Shown piece by piece: positions 23,319 to 34,595 of a stretch of 64,000 bases of DNA; position 1 is the stretch's first letter, and every line of letters starts with the position of its first letter. The notes beneath the pieces are model-generated. The model worked only from the letters and a program-made list of their open reading frames with translations. It was not told where the DNA came from and searched no databases. The position numbers were made by a program, and so were the translations under genes. Source of the stretch: Zanthoxylum bungeanum (lineage: Eukaryota > Streptophyta > Magnoliopsida > Sapindales > Rutaceae); assembly GCA_019454045.1 (NCBI GenBank), contig SKCR01049633.1:62001-126000 (forward strand). Direction: 5' to 3'.

Positions 23319-24150
23319 TCATTCAGCCCGCACAGGGGCAAGAATTTCTTCCTCAGATGGTTCAGGTGGCGGGAGAAGTGGCTCGGCATCGGGAGGAGGG
23401 ACTGTGGCTTCAACCTCGACAGCAGGATAGACCTCTACTTCAGGGACGGGAGAAGGGATCTCAGGGCAGTCCTCGCCGGCAGCCGGAACCTCAGGACGTT
23501 CTTCGTAAGAAGCCTCGGAAGCCGGAACAACCGAAATAGGGGCGGGATCCATCGCCTCCTCAGGTGTGGAAGGGAGCCACTTCCGAAACTCCTCCTCGGA
23601 GATATCCCCCTTGCAATAGCTGATGGCCACACGAATGGGGTCCATGTTCAGACTTGGCAGCACCATCGGAATTAAATCAGCACAATCACCAACTCCCTCA
23701 AGGCGGATAGCCTCCTTCTCTCGCCTCAAGCTCACTCTCCCTTTTCTCAAGCTCGATCTCTCTCTCCTCGAGATCGATCTCTCTCTCCTCAAGCTCGGTC
23801 TTTTTCCTCTCAAGACTATCTCGGGCCCGTGCAACCTCCTCGTCTTTGTTCTTCAACTTGGCCTCAGCACTTGCTACCTTCCCTTTCAGAACGCCAATCT
23901 CAGATTGGGCAACCTTCAGGTCCTCCCTGGCATTATCAGCAAGCTTTATTTCCAGCGCAGCGGCAGCCTTGAGAGCCTTGTTCGCTTTGAAATTCTCAAC
24001 AGCGGTCGCCTCATGATTCTTAATCACCTCCTCCCGGTCAGCCAGTTTTGCCTCCACTTCGGAGAGACGATTTTGAAGCCTCTGGGCCTGACCACCCTCG
24101 GACAACAAAGTCAGAAGAAGACCCTTATTCTTGGCCATGAGGTAGTTGGC
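23319..24150 (-). pseudogene. Retand II antisense gene, exon 4 (coiled coil and acidic/proline-rich tail)
   Basis: It starts after an acceptor TGTGTGCAG at 24151 with A-N-Y-L-M-A-K-N-K; the same acceptor and start occur in Retand I at 10944. The first part is a long Glu/Lys/Arg-rich heptad-like coiled coil (for example RKKTELEEREIDLEEREIEL). The tail, beginning near GVGDCADLIPMVLPS, lies in another frame and ends in a Pro/Glu-rich stretch at 23319. One frameshift near 23710 separates the two parts. The coiled coil suggests oligomerisation. Confidence 0.55.
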
Positions 24151-24233
24151 CTGCACACAAAAAAGGAGAAGTGAGTCAATACATAAAATAAAAAGGACCA
24201 AGACCAAAAAACCGAGAAGGGAAGTGAAAATAC

Positions 24234-24389
24234 CTTCGCCATCTGAGAACTCATCTCAGTCACAACACCTTCGGGAGATACATCCTCATACCTCGAAACC
24301 TCCCCCGGGGGAATCACCTCGGCCAATTCATTGAAAGCCGGCACTAAGTGTGAGGTAGCCTCCCGGATGCTTTGGCCTATTCGACATGC
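24234..24389 (-). pseudogene. Retand II antisense gene, exon 3, internally deleted
   Basis: It begins after TTTTTTGTAG with codons for MSNRPKH and ends at AAG|GTATTT (24234/24233). Compared with Retand I (524 bp) only 156 bp remain; about 368 bp of the Ser/Lys-rich part is missing and the frame is lost at the joint. The retained end encodes an EATSHLVPAFNELAEVIPPG-type stretch shared with Retand I. Confidence 0.6.
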
Positions 24390-24501
24390 CTACAAAAAAA
24401 GGAAGAAAGAGAAATCAGGATCCGAGAACATAACAAGGACATCAAACGCATAGCAGGCAAACAAAAAAAAAAAAAAAAAAACATCAAGGCAGCCATCAGA
24501 C

Positions 24502-24666
24502 CTCCACCAATCCGACCCGAGACCTCCGGAGGGACGGCCCGAGTAAGGCCTGAATCAACAAAGGCCGCGTCATTAACCAACTTCCTCCAGTGGGCAGCAT
24601 ACCCCCGAGCCCAATGTACTCGCCTCCGAACCTGACGAGAAACCTTGGGAGCATCTCGCCAACAAG
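24502..24666 (-). CDS. Retand II antisense gene, exon 2
   Basis: Exon between acceptor CTCCCAG (intron ends 24667) and donor GAG|GTCTGA (intron starts 24501). It encodes S-C-W-R-D-A-P-K-V-S-R-Q-V and HWRKLVNDAAFVDSG. Phase is kept at both ends: intron 24748-24667 (82 bp) and intron 24501-24390 (112 bp) are both in phase 1. The first part is conserved in Retand I. Confidence 0.6.
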
Positions 24667-24748
24667 CTGGGAGGAACCAGAGAAGTCATAAACCTAAGAA
24701 ACTAAGAACGGGAATAAAGAAAGAATTAAGGGGCATTAAACTCCTAAC

Positions 24749-25478
24749 ATCCAGCCCTGAAGATGTCCGGAACCGAGACATCCTCCTCAAACGATCTCAG
24801 AACCCAACCCCAGTCCCCAGTAGCCCAGAACCAAAGGTCCTTAAAATTCTTGTTGGAATCGGGGAGTTTCTGGACAAGGTTAGACGAGCTGTCATAAGCA
24901 GAGAGGTAATACAAACCGTAGTGAGTTTTCGGGTTGGATTTCAAACGATATAACCTCTTCACTTCTTCCAAGCAAGGCACACCCAAACCTGCCCGATGCC
25001 AAACCACATATATGCCGGCCAGAATCCTCCAACTATTTAAACTTAATTGGCAATGGGCAATCTCCATCTCAGCAAGCATCCAAGCAAAATACCGTTGCAT
25101 CGGCAGCCGTAGCCCACACTCAAAGAAGGCAGAAAGAAGTGCCACCGAGCCCTCATCAGGTTGGCTGGCACGATCCATAGGGCCGGGAACGTCAAGGGCG
25201 ATGTCTATCGGAATATTATACCGCTGACGAAGAAGGGCGAGATCATCCTCGGTTATCTTAGAGGGACGGTTCATATCCAGAGCCGACGACCCAAGTTCTC
25301 CAGGTTCTGGGTCCTTCCGAGGAATCCTCTGACGATAGGAGTCTTCTTCAATCTCAGAGGGAGTAGGGGTAGTGTCAAGGTCTTCTACACTAGGTGCCCC
25401 TGAGCCCGAAGAGAGCTCTTCAGCAGGGGGAGTTGAAATTTTTGCAGGCCTTTCGGAGGAAGAACTATTGTCGGACAT
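24749..25478 (-). CDS. Retand II antisense gene, exon 1 (PF04195-like domain)
   Basis: ATG at 25478, two bases after an acceptor GGGTGTCAG; the preceding GTG in the same frame would lie in the intron. About 243 codons are open to the donor AT|GTTAGG at 24748. After a Ser-rich N-terminus comes a domain with ALLRQRYNIPIDIALDVP, GLRLPMQRYFAWML, NSWRILAGIYVVWHRAG and a Trp/Phe-rich end (FKDLWFWATGDWG). It resembles the plant 'putative gypsy type transposon' domain (PF04195), of unknown function. It runs opposite to gag-pol between pol and the 3' LTR, as described for antisense genes of some Tat-lineage elements. It is the best-preserved part of the gene. Confidence 0.7.
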
Positions 25479-25480
25479 CC

Positions 25481-26084
25481 CTGACACCCAGAAAAATAGA
25501 AAAGGGAGGAGAATCAGTCTATGAGGAGCTACCCACGGTTTCCGTGCTAAACTAGATAGGGAGTCTCTAAAAGTGCCCTAAAGCAAGACCCAGCAAAACC
25601 ACAAGTCTCTCCCTAAGCAAAATAAACAAACAGAATCACAGCATACAAAAGAGGAGAGGTCGCTCAGAAGACTTACTTGTTCTTCTCAAAAAGCAGGAGG
25701 TTATACGGTGCGGCGATGCCCGTTCCTTATGTGCACAGCGAAGAAAAAGAAGAAGACCACGGTTGAGCTTCGAGAGCACGGAGTTGGACGGACCACATAA
25801 AGGTTTTCGGAAGAAAAGGAGAAATTGCCAAAAAGAAAAAAATAGAAACAGTGAAAGCCTCGCTTTCTTATAGTCATGACTGGGACGCTCATCACCATCG
25901 GCTTTGGCGGGAACCAGTCGGATGTTCGACAAGTGTCGAATTTAGAAGAAACCCTAAAGTTGATTTGATGGGCATTTAAGCGGACGTGACTGTTGCGTGT
26001 CTCGAGACAAGGCGCTGGAAAAGAGACAACAAAGCGTGTCTCGACCTCCGATCAACCTCCAAAACAGAGCAAAACTATTATATA
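25481..26084 (-). promoter_or_regulatory. Putative antisense promoter, 5' UTR and 196-bp 5' UTR intron, Retand II
   Basis: On the minus strand: TATATAA at 26084-26078, a second TATA-like TCATGACTATAAGA at 25879-25866, a donor GTAAGT at 25676 and an acceptor ending at 25481. The same signals at similar spacing occur in Retand I despite divergence. Which TATA is used cannot be told from sequence. Confidence 0.45.
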
Positions 26085-26122
26085 GTTCCCGGCGCCAACT
26101 AGCACACTCGTTGGAACCGAGA

Positions 26123-26135
26123 ACTAGGGGACAGA
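26123..26135 (+). other. Polypurine tract of Retand II
   Basis: ACTAGGGGACAGA immediately before the 3' LTR; identical in Retand I before 13272. Confidence 0.8.
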
Positions 26136-26888
26136 TGTTGATGGTGTTTTCAGGCGCTACAACATTTAAGACAGTACGACAAGGGCAAAAGGGTAATTCC
26201 CTGACTGGATGAGATCATGTAACCGACCCGACCACAGCATGTGAAGACCGACCACTTTGGTCAGGATGACCGATCACTATAAGGTCGGCAGAAACACTAT
26301 CAGCACAAAAGATTATCATGGCCGACCTCATGAAGACCGACCAGACAACGAGCCGTGTCCAAGACAACAACACCTCATTCTTGTGGATAAGATAAGAAAG
26401 ATATCATACTCTCACAAGGAGAAGGAGTCAGAATCCAAAAGGGAATACGGAAGAAGAAGGCAATACCGGATCAGGAATCCCTACAAGAAGAGAAGATTGA
26501 GTTCAAATAGGATTTCTTATGCAAATAGGAGTCTGATTTCTGTATTATTATAAATAGGAGGGTAGAGCATGTGTAAAAGATCATCTGAAAATCATCACAA
26601 GAGTGAGGGAAAAAGAATCATCAAGCTCTGATTTGTAAAAACAAAGAAGAGTCCCGAGAAGTGTGTTTAGTAATAAAGAAGTACCATCCTGTTCTTGTCC
26701 GTGGACGTAGGTCGGATCAAAAAATCCACCGAACCACGTTAAATATCCTTGCCCATTGGTGTGTTTTTCTGTCTTTTGCTAAATTTGCCTTTGGTCCCCC
26801 ATAAACCAAACAAATTCACCGTTGAAGGAGGATTACCTCGGAGGTGATATTCCCATATTACCCTGAGGACCAAAATCCGCCGTCAACA
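26136..26888 (+). repeat. 3' LTR of Retand II
   Basis: 753 bp, about 99% identical to the 5' LTR by eye (differences near CATCATG/CAGCATG, GGTTAGG/GGTCAGG, CAGCACCCC/CAACACCTC, AATCTC/AATCCC and CATCATG/CATCCTG). TATA box at 26549-26556. Confidence 0.95.
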
Positions 26889-27524
26889 AAAAGTGTTACT
26901 AATAAAGTGTTAGTAAAGCCCATTTTTGGCATAGTAAATATTCCATGCAGCTTTACTCCTCTCTCTCGAATAATGTCCTTCATGCACATCCTCTTCAACT
27001 AGCTTCAAAGTTCTGAGTTTCAAAATTTGAATATTGAAATCAAATATTAGTAACAATGTGTTATAACAAAGAAAGTAATTCATATTTCTAAATTACAAAA
27101 TATATACTTTATATTACCTGGCAGCTTCTCATTCTTTAGTCCTACATAAAGCATCAAATGAATAACATTGTGTTGATTTTTTTCTTAATACAAGTTTATA
27201 TAAATTTCTACTGTGATGGCAATTCATATCAACAAGAACTCAAGAACCCAAGATAATAAAAGATTAAAAAACCATGTTACAAGACCAAATGAATCCTATG
27301 AATGGGATTAGTTATTATAAGAACTCAAGAACCGAGAAAATATATAACTAAATAAAATAATGATACGAGTGTGGCTATATATACCTGATTAAGCTGTCGA
27401 GCAGTGGTGGAAGAAAACGTGAGGCAGAGATAGAGAAAAACGACAGCCCATTTAGACCAAGTTGGCATTTATCGGAACAACAGCTGGACATGGAGTCTGG
27501 GACAGTGGCGTCGTAGAGCAGTGA
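26889..27524. other. Continuation of the DNA interrupted by Retand II
   Basis: Begins with the AAAAG target duplication and TGTTACTAATAAAGTG repeats, then AT-rich sequence without a recognisable gene. It ends where element G begins. Together with 14064-15345 it is the oldest visible layer here. Confidence 0.45.
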
Positions 27525-29924
27525 TGTTATAACCCAAAAGTTTAATAAGGGCATTTTAGTTTTTTCCCTTAAAATTCTCGGTCAAACAGGTCAAATGGTC
27601 AAAATTTGAATTTTCAAAAAACTGACTAAAATGATACAAATTTGAATTTTGACTTTTTTACGAGAATCTTAGACTTGGGGGTTCATTCCGTGTTTGACTA
27701 AAAATTCAGGGGTTGGAGTGTTATTTTCTATTGAGGCACCACGTGGCCTAATAAGAGTCTGCCACATGGCGCCTCCATTGCTTTCAAAAGCAACCTCTTC
27801 CCCATGCCATTTTCGAACCAGCTCTCTCTCTTTCCCCTTTACATTTCTCTCTCCTTGTCATCCGTCATCAAGCGCCAGTCCACAACGAAGCCACCATCAC
27901 GAGCTTTCTAACACCGCCGGTGGTGTAGCCATGAGGGAGATATGGACGGGTGAAGTTCCAAGCTCACTCACCATTTCCTCAGCACGCGCCGCCAACACTA
28001 CTCCTCTACCGTCATCGCCGGTAATTGAAGCCTACCCTGGTAATTTTCGTTCAAATGCCATTGACCCCGTCTTGATACGACACCGTTTGAGAGATTTCAC
28101 TTTTCTGGGTTTTGGAGGTTCAGGTTTCGCGCCGAAATACAAACTCTAACTGTTTGATTAATGATCCGGACGTACCAGACTATAGCCTTCAATGATACGA
28201 GAGTTTTGGTATACATATCCACCATTAAAAGCCTCTGATTATCAGGTCCGATTTTCAAAATGGGCTCAGCGTGCCTCAAAAGGTATGCTAGCGGGTTCTA
28301 GAACATAACGTCGCTAGTTTTCATCTCAATATGTTGTTTGGACGCATGGAGTAATTTTTTGTGATCGACTACGCACTTCGAGCGTCTAGTAGAGGCAGGG
28401 ATTCAGTTTCACACCTTAACTGCAATTTTTATTTATTTATTTATATCATTATTTTATGCATATAAAAATGTGTTTAATATTATCCATGTTTTTTTTATGA
28501 ATATCAATGGCATGTCGAGCGGCACAATGCGACCATTTTACGTTTAATATATTTGTTTTTACAAATATCTATATGGTAATATAAATTTTTAGTAACTACT
28601 TTAATAGAGGCGGTCTTTAAATTAGAACAGACCTGGATTGGTAATGAAATTTAAAATTGGATATGTATAAAATTGGTATATGTGTAGCCCAGTTGTGGCG
28701 CACATCTTGGATATTATATTGCCATGTTGTGGTATTTGCTTGCGTGCAACCTCGTTGTGGCCTACCTTATATACCCCGATTGTTCTGTTACGGAAGCTGT
28801 TACATGGTCCCGAATAGCACTATTTGGAAGGTGATGACGGGTCCCTGGGTGTAAGTCTCGTTGCGGCATCTGAGGAAGAATGTTTCACAGAATTAACATC
28901 AATCTCCACTTTCTCCAAGAGGACCTCAGGGAGGAATAAAAGGATCAACATCTTTGAGTGGATCAATGAGTTGGGCGAGGTCAACGTAATCTTACAACGA
29001 TTCTAAAGCTCGTATTCCCATGTCTCAGCCATCAAAATATCATTCTCAATACCATCCCCAGTTTCGACCTCAGGGTCTAGGTTTCTAACAGTGTCAGGAT
29101 TCACGCCAGACTTAGCAGGTTCCAAGCAGTCAGGGCAGTTGTAATTTCCAAGATCATGGAGAAGCTTCGAGCAGTAGTCAACCAAGAAATCACTAGAAGA
29201 ACAAAGGAAAATGGAAGCACATAGACAGGATTTTGCAGTTCCATGTTCAGATAGCAGAGAAGCCCCCACCATTAATGTTGTGGTTGACGGTGCAAATCTT
29301 GTCTCTCATACTTGGGCTCATATTTATTTGACTCAGTGGCTATGTAATCATTCATATCTGCATCATTTATTTCTTTAATCGGCTTAGAGAACGAGCATTT
29401 TAGTCTGCCCTTAATTTTTCATCTTCCAATGGGTAGTATTTCTGTAGTTTCTATTGTGTACAAATCTTGTCGTGTGATTTTTGGCCATCATAGGTTGACA
29501 GCTGATTTGATTATGATGCCTATGAGCCAATTTGATGTAATCATTGGTATGGACTGGTTATCTAAATACCGAGCAGTAGTGGATTGCTACAATAAGAAAG
29601 TTACTCTCTATTTGAAAGGTGGGGGAGTTGTGGTATTCCAAGCTAGTTCAGTTGTGGGATCAACCAGCCCTCTTTTTAAGGCATGTATTGGGGGTAAAAG
29701 AAATTTGGGGTGTTTTGGATATTTATACTCGATGGAGGGTACATCTGTTACAGCTGGACAAACTCTATTTGTATCAGTGGTAAATGACTTCATTGATGTA
29801 TTCCTAGATGAGTTGCCTAGACTACCACCTAATAGGGAGGTAGAGTTCTGTATCGATTTAATTCCTGACGCATCTCTAATTTCTACACCTCTATATCGAA
29901 TGGTGACTGTTGAATTGTCCGAAT
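27525..29924 (+). mobile_element. Element G: decayed Ty3/gypsy element, 5' LTR and start of pol
   Basis: TGTTATAACCC at 27525 looks like a plant gypsy LTR start and is followed by LTR-like sequence (the open frame 27694-28149 is within it and is not called). The LTR end and primer site cannot be located. A gag-like tail (SQPSKYHSQYHPQFRPQG) appears near 29030 and a protease/RT fragment at 29429-29924. The element stops abruptly at the LTR of H. Confidence 0.6.
29429..29924 (+). pseudogene. Ty3/gypsy aspartic protease (RVP_2 type) and N-terminal RT fragment
   Basis: Landmarks: LTADLIMMPMSQFDVIIGMD with WLSKY following, which is the end of a gypsy-type protease, and DVFLDELPRLPPNREVEFCI with a Y-R-M stretch leading into the RT. 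The open frame ends at a stop created by the junction with the H LTR (GAATTG|TAGG). The protease N-terminus upstream is broken by stops. RT catalytic motifs are absent, being beyond the insertion point. Confidence 0.8.
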
Positions 29925-31652
29925 TGTAGGAAATATATTTTCGGGCGGCGGAAGCGTGTTAGGCATCGGGATCGACTTTGAAATTTTTTCTATTCTTCCC
30001 CTCTATTGCTGAAATTGACCAGGTCTATAGGAATTTTTTTATTCTATTTTTATTGATTTTTCCAGTCCCAAACAGCCCTGTAATAGCCCCAGAACAACAC
30101 TCCAAAAACTGGACTATTTTGCATAACGAAATTTGTTATACGCTTCAATGTTTTGGTTGCAGTTGTGGGCTGATTTTTCTACCACTGTTTTAGATAACTT
30201 ATCACTCCAAAACACCCCCAAAATATCCATGTAATAGCCTTTTGTGTTCCTATAAAGATGGAGGCAGTGAGCAGATGTTTCTGCCCACTGTCGAATGGTG
30301 CACTCAATAAAGGACTAGGGATTTTGTATCAAGTTCCAAAAGGTCTTCCGTGTTATGGCTCATCACAACAAAAGAAAGTGTGGGTTTCACTCACAAAACC
30401 AAATCCCTAAACACTTTATAGATTAAAAGGGTCACACATCAATTATATATATTTTTCTTTTTTTCTTCACTATTTTATTCAACTCTTGAGAGAGAAAATC
30501 AAAAACAAAAGGTGGCTAGGGTTTCTTTTCATGAGATTAAGGTAAAGAGAAAATTTTTTTCCCATTTATATCTTGGGTTTAGGTTCACTAAAAAAATAAA
30601 CAAAATCCTTTCGCTCCATATTGCAAATTTCGGCCAAGGGGCCATTTTCCATAACAAAAAAAGTCTTTTGTTAAATGCATTCATTAAAACATTTAGAAGT
30701 TACAATTATAAATAATGTAACTTCCAATTTTGTAAATGAAAAGATTTGAAATCAAATTTCAATACCATTCATTTCCAAAATTGTATATTAAATTCAAATA
30801 ATTTAATAATAATAAATTTTAATAAATAAATTATCTTATAATTATTTATTATGAAAAATATTATATTAAAATAATATAAAGTAACATGTGTGACAAATAT
30901 ATTATTAATCATATTAATAATAATAATATATATGATTATATAATTGGACTATCCAATTATATTTAATTTTCTACAGTACATTGAGATAGAATGGAGACTA
31001 AATGGACCTACAATTTCGAGCTATAATAATCCCGTAATATTAATTAAACTCTTTAAATATATATTCTGAATTATTAATTTTAGGTTATTCCACTAAAACC
31101 CAAAGTTGTACTCTCGTTGTCGTAGATATATTATATAAGCCGAATAAATCGGTGTCCATCGATATAGTCATCACATACAGATTGACCTTTCACGAGTATC
31201 TTAAAATGTCCGTCATACCCCTCAAATTATTTTTACCTTAAGTACCATTGATTCTCTAATGAATGATTTATTTATAACTATTATAAATATTAATCTTTCT
31301 ATTTGTAATAGAAATACTTGAGCGCTCTAATCGTTCAAGTACCGAATCAACCTTTAAAGAAGATAATCCACTACTTCTCACAAGAATGAGTGAATTCCAT
31401 ATTTCTATAAAACGTCCCCAGCTACACATCAAATCATGTCCCGAAGGTACGTCACTATTGGTCGAGATTTCTACACCAACCTCACCTTTGTAAATCAAAT
31501 GACATGGCCTGCCATGCATGAGTTCGCAATACACTCATGATTCAGATCAATCCATATATGGCCATCTAGTAGATTGAAATCCTCATGTGTATGACACTCA
31601 TACACTAAGTCTGAAGGCATATAAGTAATCAAAGGTAATCTGGATAATTTAC
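29925..31652 (-). mobile_element. Element H: LTR-like sequence, minus orientation, family unassigned
   Basis: On the minus strand it ends CGCTTCCGCC...TTTCCTACA at 29925, a typical LTR end, and it interrupts the G open frame exactly there. The AT-rich body holds a hairpin TATAATTGGA-CTA-TCCAATTATA near 30937-30960. Its start is not visible because family-X LTR sequence begins at 31653. No coding region is supported. Confidence 0.5.
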
Positions 31653-31836
31653 TGTTAGTGTTCCTAGAACATGCCAAGGATCTCTAAGAGTGATTCGTGT
31701 GTGAATTTTAGCAAAGGAAGTTGCGGAATACTTACATTGGTTTGGATGAATTTGAAAACTTTTCTTTGAAGATGGAAGCTCCAAGCCTTCTATAAGTGTT
31801 CCAACACTTGGGTGAGTCTCCCTATTACCTTCCTTT
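31653..31836 (-). repeat. 3' end of a family-X LTR (element I), minus orientation
   Basis: The minus strand reads into CAATGTAAGTATTCCGCAAC and ends CCTTGGCATGTTCTAGGAAC followed by ACTAACA at 31653. The same end is found in LTR E (ending at 40965). The rest of the LTR was cut off by the insertion of B; the flanking CCTTT (31832-31836) would be B's target site. Confidence 0.65.
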
Positions 31837-33907
31837 TGTTGGACAATTATGACCTATAACATCACTATTTGTACAGATCATGGTGTTTTTGTACAAATTA
31901 ACTATGTGGCAAAGGAAATTACCCTTTTATCATTTGTAATTGGATTACCTGGATGTATAAATGATGAAAGGTCCATATGATTAGTTCCGGATTGAGATGA
32001 TATGAGACAGTATCAATCCACAAAAGGTTTAATCCTTAAATATCCATAGTCAGAGTATTATCGAGATTGGACATCGATAATGCGTAAAAGACTAGTATTA
32101 CACTTGTGCGCGTTGTGAGAGCATAATGACATAGTTCTCATATATTTGGGTATAGGATACTCATGCAAGTGTAATAGGAGGTTGTGTTTACCGATGGTAC
32201 GGAAACAGCTTCGCTCTGGATAGACCCCTCAGAATTCCATTGGTAGTATGATTATGTGTCTATGGAAGTCCGAATCAGGGTAGGTGTATTTGGTCTTAAC
32301 CTGAGACTTGCACCACTAATACTTGCGACAATCAATATGCTTTGGTTTTGGTCGTCTAGGGCTTTAACAGGTTCTGTGTACGCCTCTTCTGGGTATATTG
32401 AAAATCGTAGTGTATTGGGTGTGATGTCGAGATGGAAGTATCACTCCAGTCATAGTGGAGATGATGATCACGTAAGATACGTAACTGGTTCTCTTTTATG
32501 CTGCAGCTATCGGGATAAAATGACTAGGTCATGATTATCCGATTATAGAGACTAGTTACCAGAGATCCGATATGTGCTTCGTACGAGGCAGACACAATTC
32601 CAGCCCCAGGCCTAGCATGTGACATCCGATTCTGGATCGAAATACGCAATACTACGTATACTACGCCTGATATAGATAACATATTCCTTTAAGAATATTT
32701 CTGGAGAATTGGGTAGGCACAGTGCTTTGCTAGAAGCCAACCATGTCTTGTAAATCGGTAAAAACGTAGTACTAGGTACGTACGTGTTCGGATAGTCTGA
32801 CGACCGAATTTACTGCCAACATATCCGGGGATCTCATGGGTCACTTCCCGAAGATTCACTGATTACGTATGACTCGCACTTTATTAATCTGGGATTAATT
32901 ATAAGAGAGATAAAATTAATCTGGGATTAATTATGAAGATATTTTATCTGGGATAAAATATCATTTAAAGAGAGAGAACAATTAATTTGGAATTAATCGA
33001 TAAAATAATATATTCGATATATTATACGAAATTGGATTTCGACGCGGAATTAAAATTAGATTTTAATTCGGGCGAACGAGTTAATTTAGAATTAATTCGC
33101 TAGCGACGTGAATAGTAATTTTGCTAGGCACAATTATTTAATTAAATTTGATTTAATTACGTCGCAACGGAAAATTTGTTAATTCGGAATTAGCGAACCC
33201 GAGCCTGGGAGTGTTTGCGGGCCCACTAGCATTTCGAATTTAAGTGCGGCCCACAAGTCACATCAAGCGTCAAATCACTAGTCAATCAAGTGATGGAAGT
33301 CACATCACTTTAAGTGAAGTGATGCTTGTCATCATTGATTGATGTGAATAGTGACATGAGTGGTTGATGGCATTTATTGCCATTTTTGGCTCCAAATTCT
33401 TTTGACTTTTTGAAAGCCATTTACAAGATTTTGGAAAACAAAAATTTTTGGTATTAGTTTTAGAAACAAAACCAAAACAACACACTTCTCATCTCTCTCT
33501 CATTACATTCGGCCAAGAGGCCATTTTTCTTCTTCTCTCCATTCGGCACTTGGTGCCATTTTTCTTCTTAATTCTTGCTTGGTCGAGAACAAAGGAGAAG
33601 CCAAAGGGAAAATTTGTGGCAAGTTTTCCAATGTGCTAGCACACTAAAGAGGACATACAAAGGTGATAGGGAAACTCTTCCCATGAGCATGGAATCACCA
33701 AATAAAGCTTGGAGCTTGAAGACAACAATTGGAGCACAAAAATTGTATCAAAACTGAGAGCTTCTTGGACTTAAAGCTTGAAGATTTTTGTTGTTCCTCG
33801 CATCGCAAAAGCCGATCAATGTAAGTATGATTCCGCCATGCTTCTTTGTTGTATTCGCACATGATTTCTTACTTGAATGATTCTTGGGACTAACTAGAAA
33901 CCCAACA
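31837..33907 (+). repeat. 5' LTR of element B
   Basis: 2071 bp, TGTTGGACAATTATGACC...CCCAACA. The inverted-repeat block lies at about 32880-33200. GTAAGTAT in a donor-like context lies at 33821-33828. A frame of 92 codons at 32256-32534 recurs in the 3' LTR. Confidence 0.85.
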
Positions 33908-34590
33908 ATGGTATCTTGAGCCATTTTAAGCATGAAATTTGATTAGGGTAAAATTTGGGTAAATTGAATTTGAGCATGTTTGAGTGAAATTACTTGTTTG
34001 AGCATGCTTGTATATGAATGACTTGCAGTTATTTGTGATCAATTTTGTGAAAAATGGATTGGATCAATTTTTCCCTAAAATGTTGGCTTGGCCGAAACTT
34101 ATAGTGCCCTAAAGTCATGGTATTTTTTGTTCCTTTGATCATTTGATGACATGAAACAATTGAGAAATGTTGATTTGTAATTCAATTGGATTGAAAACGA
34201 AATCGGACATAAAAACCCCATCAATACCGTGAGCTTAAAGCATGTAAAATGATATGATTTTTTTGATTCAAATGTGTTGGACATGTGTTGATGATAATTA
34301 GAATAATTAATTGAGTAAATTGATGTTTTGGAAATATTAATTTGGTTAATTAATTATGGCATACACTTTGATTAATTTAATTATGAAATTTGGAATTAAA
34401 TTAATTGGGCTTATTTTGGAATTGAGCTTGTAAAAGTTGTAATTGGGCTTAATGGGCTTGGTTGGGCCAAGTTTGGTTTAGGCTAATTGGTTGGATCCAA
34501 TTGGACCCAAAACCATATCCATAAAGTCCAAATATGACTTAATGGACCTTTAATTTTAATTGGGCCTAATGGGCCTAAATTGGTTTCTTG
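33908..34590 (+). other. Primer site and leader of element B
   Basis: TGGTATCTTGAG one base after the LTR end is a diverged initiator-Met-type primer site. The rest is non-coding, homologous to 47293-48000 in C. It resumes at 38546-38884 after the solo LTR. No gene is seen. Confidence 0.6.
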
Positions 34591-34595
34591 GCAAA

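Larger units (their letters stand above)
15346..26888 (+). mobile_element. Retand II: full-length Ty3/gypsy element of the Tat lineage
   Basis: 11543 bp, flanked by AAAAG at 15341-15345 and 26889-26893. In order: 5' LTR, primer site, broken gag, pol open through the second RNase H, broken integrase, a 16-unit 81-bp tandem array, an antisense gene, polypurine tract and 3' LTR. The LTRs are equal in length (753 bp) with about six substitutions by eye, so the insertion is recent. The second RNase H domain and the downstream antisense region are hallmarks of the Tat/Retand group. Broken gag and integrase make it non-autonomous as it stands. Confidence 0.95.

Noticed and set aside
27694..28149. 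151-codon Ser/Pro-rich frame
   Set aside because: It lies within LTR-like sequence of gypsy element G, directly after the TGTTATAACCC start; no recognisable domain.
28824..29006. 60-codon frame as a host-gene exon
   Set aside because: No recognisable domain, no clear splice sites, and it sits between LTR-like and pol sequence of element G.
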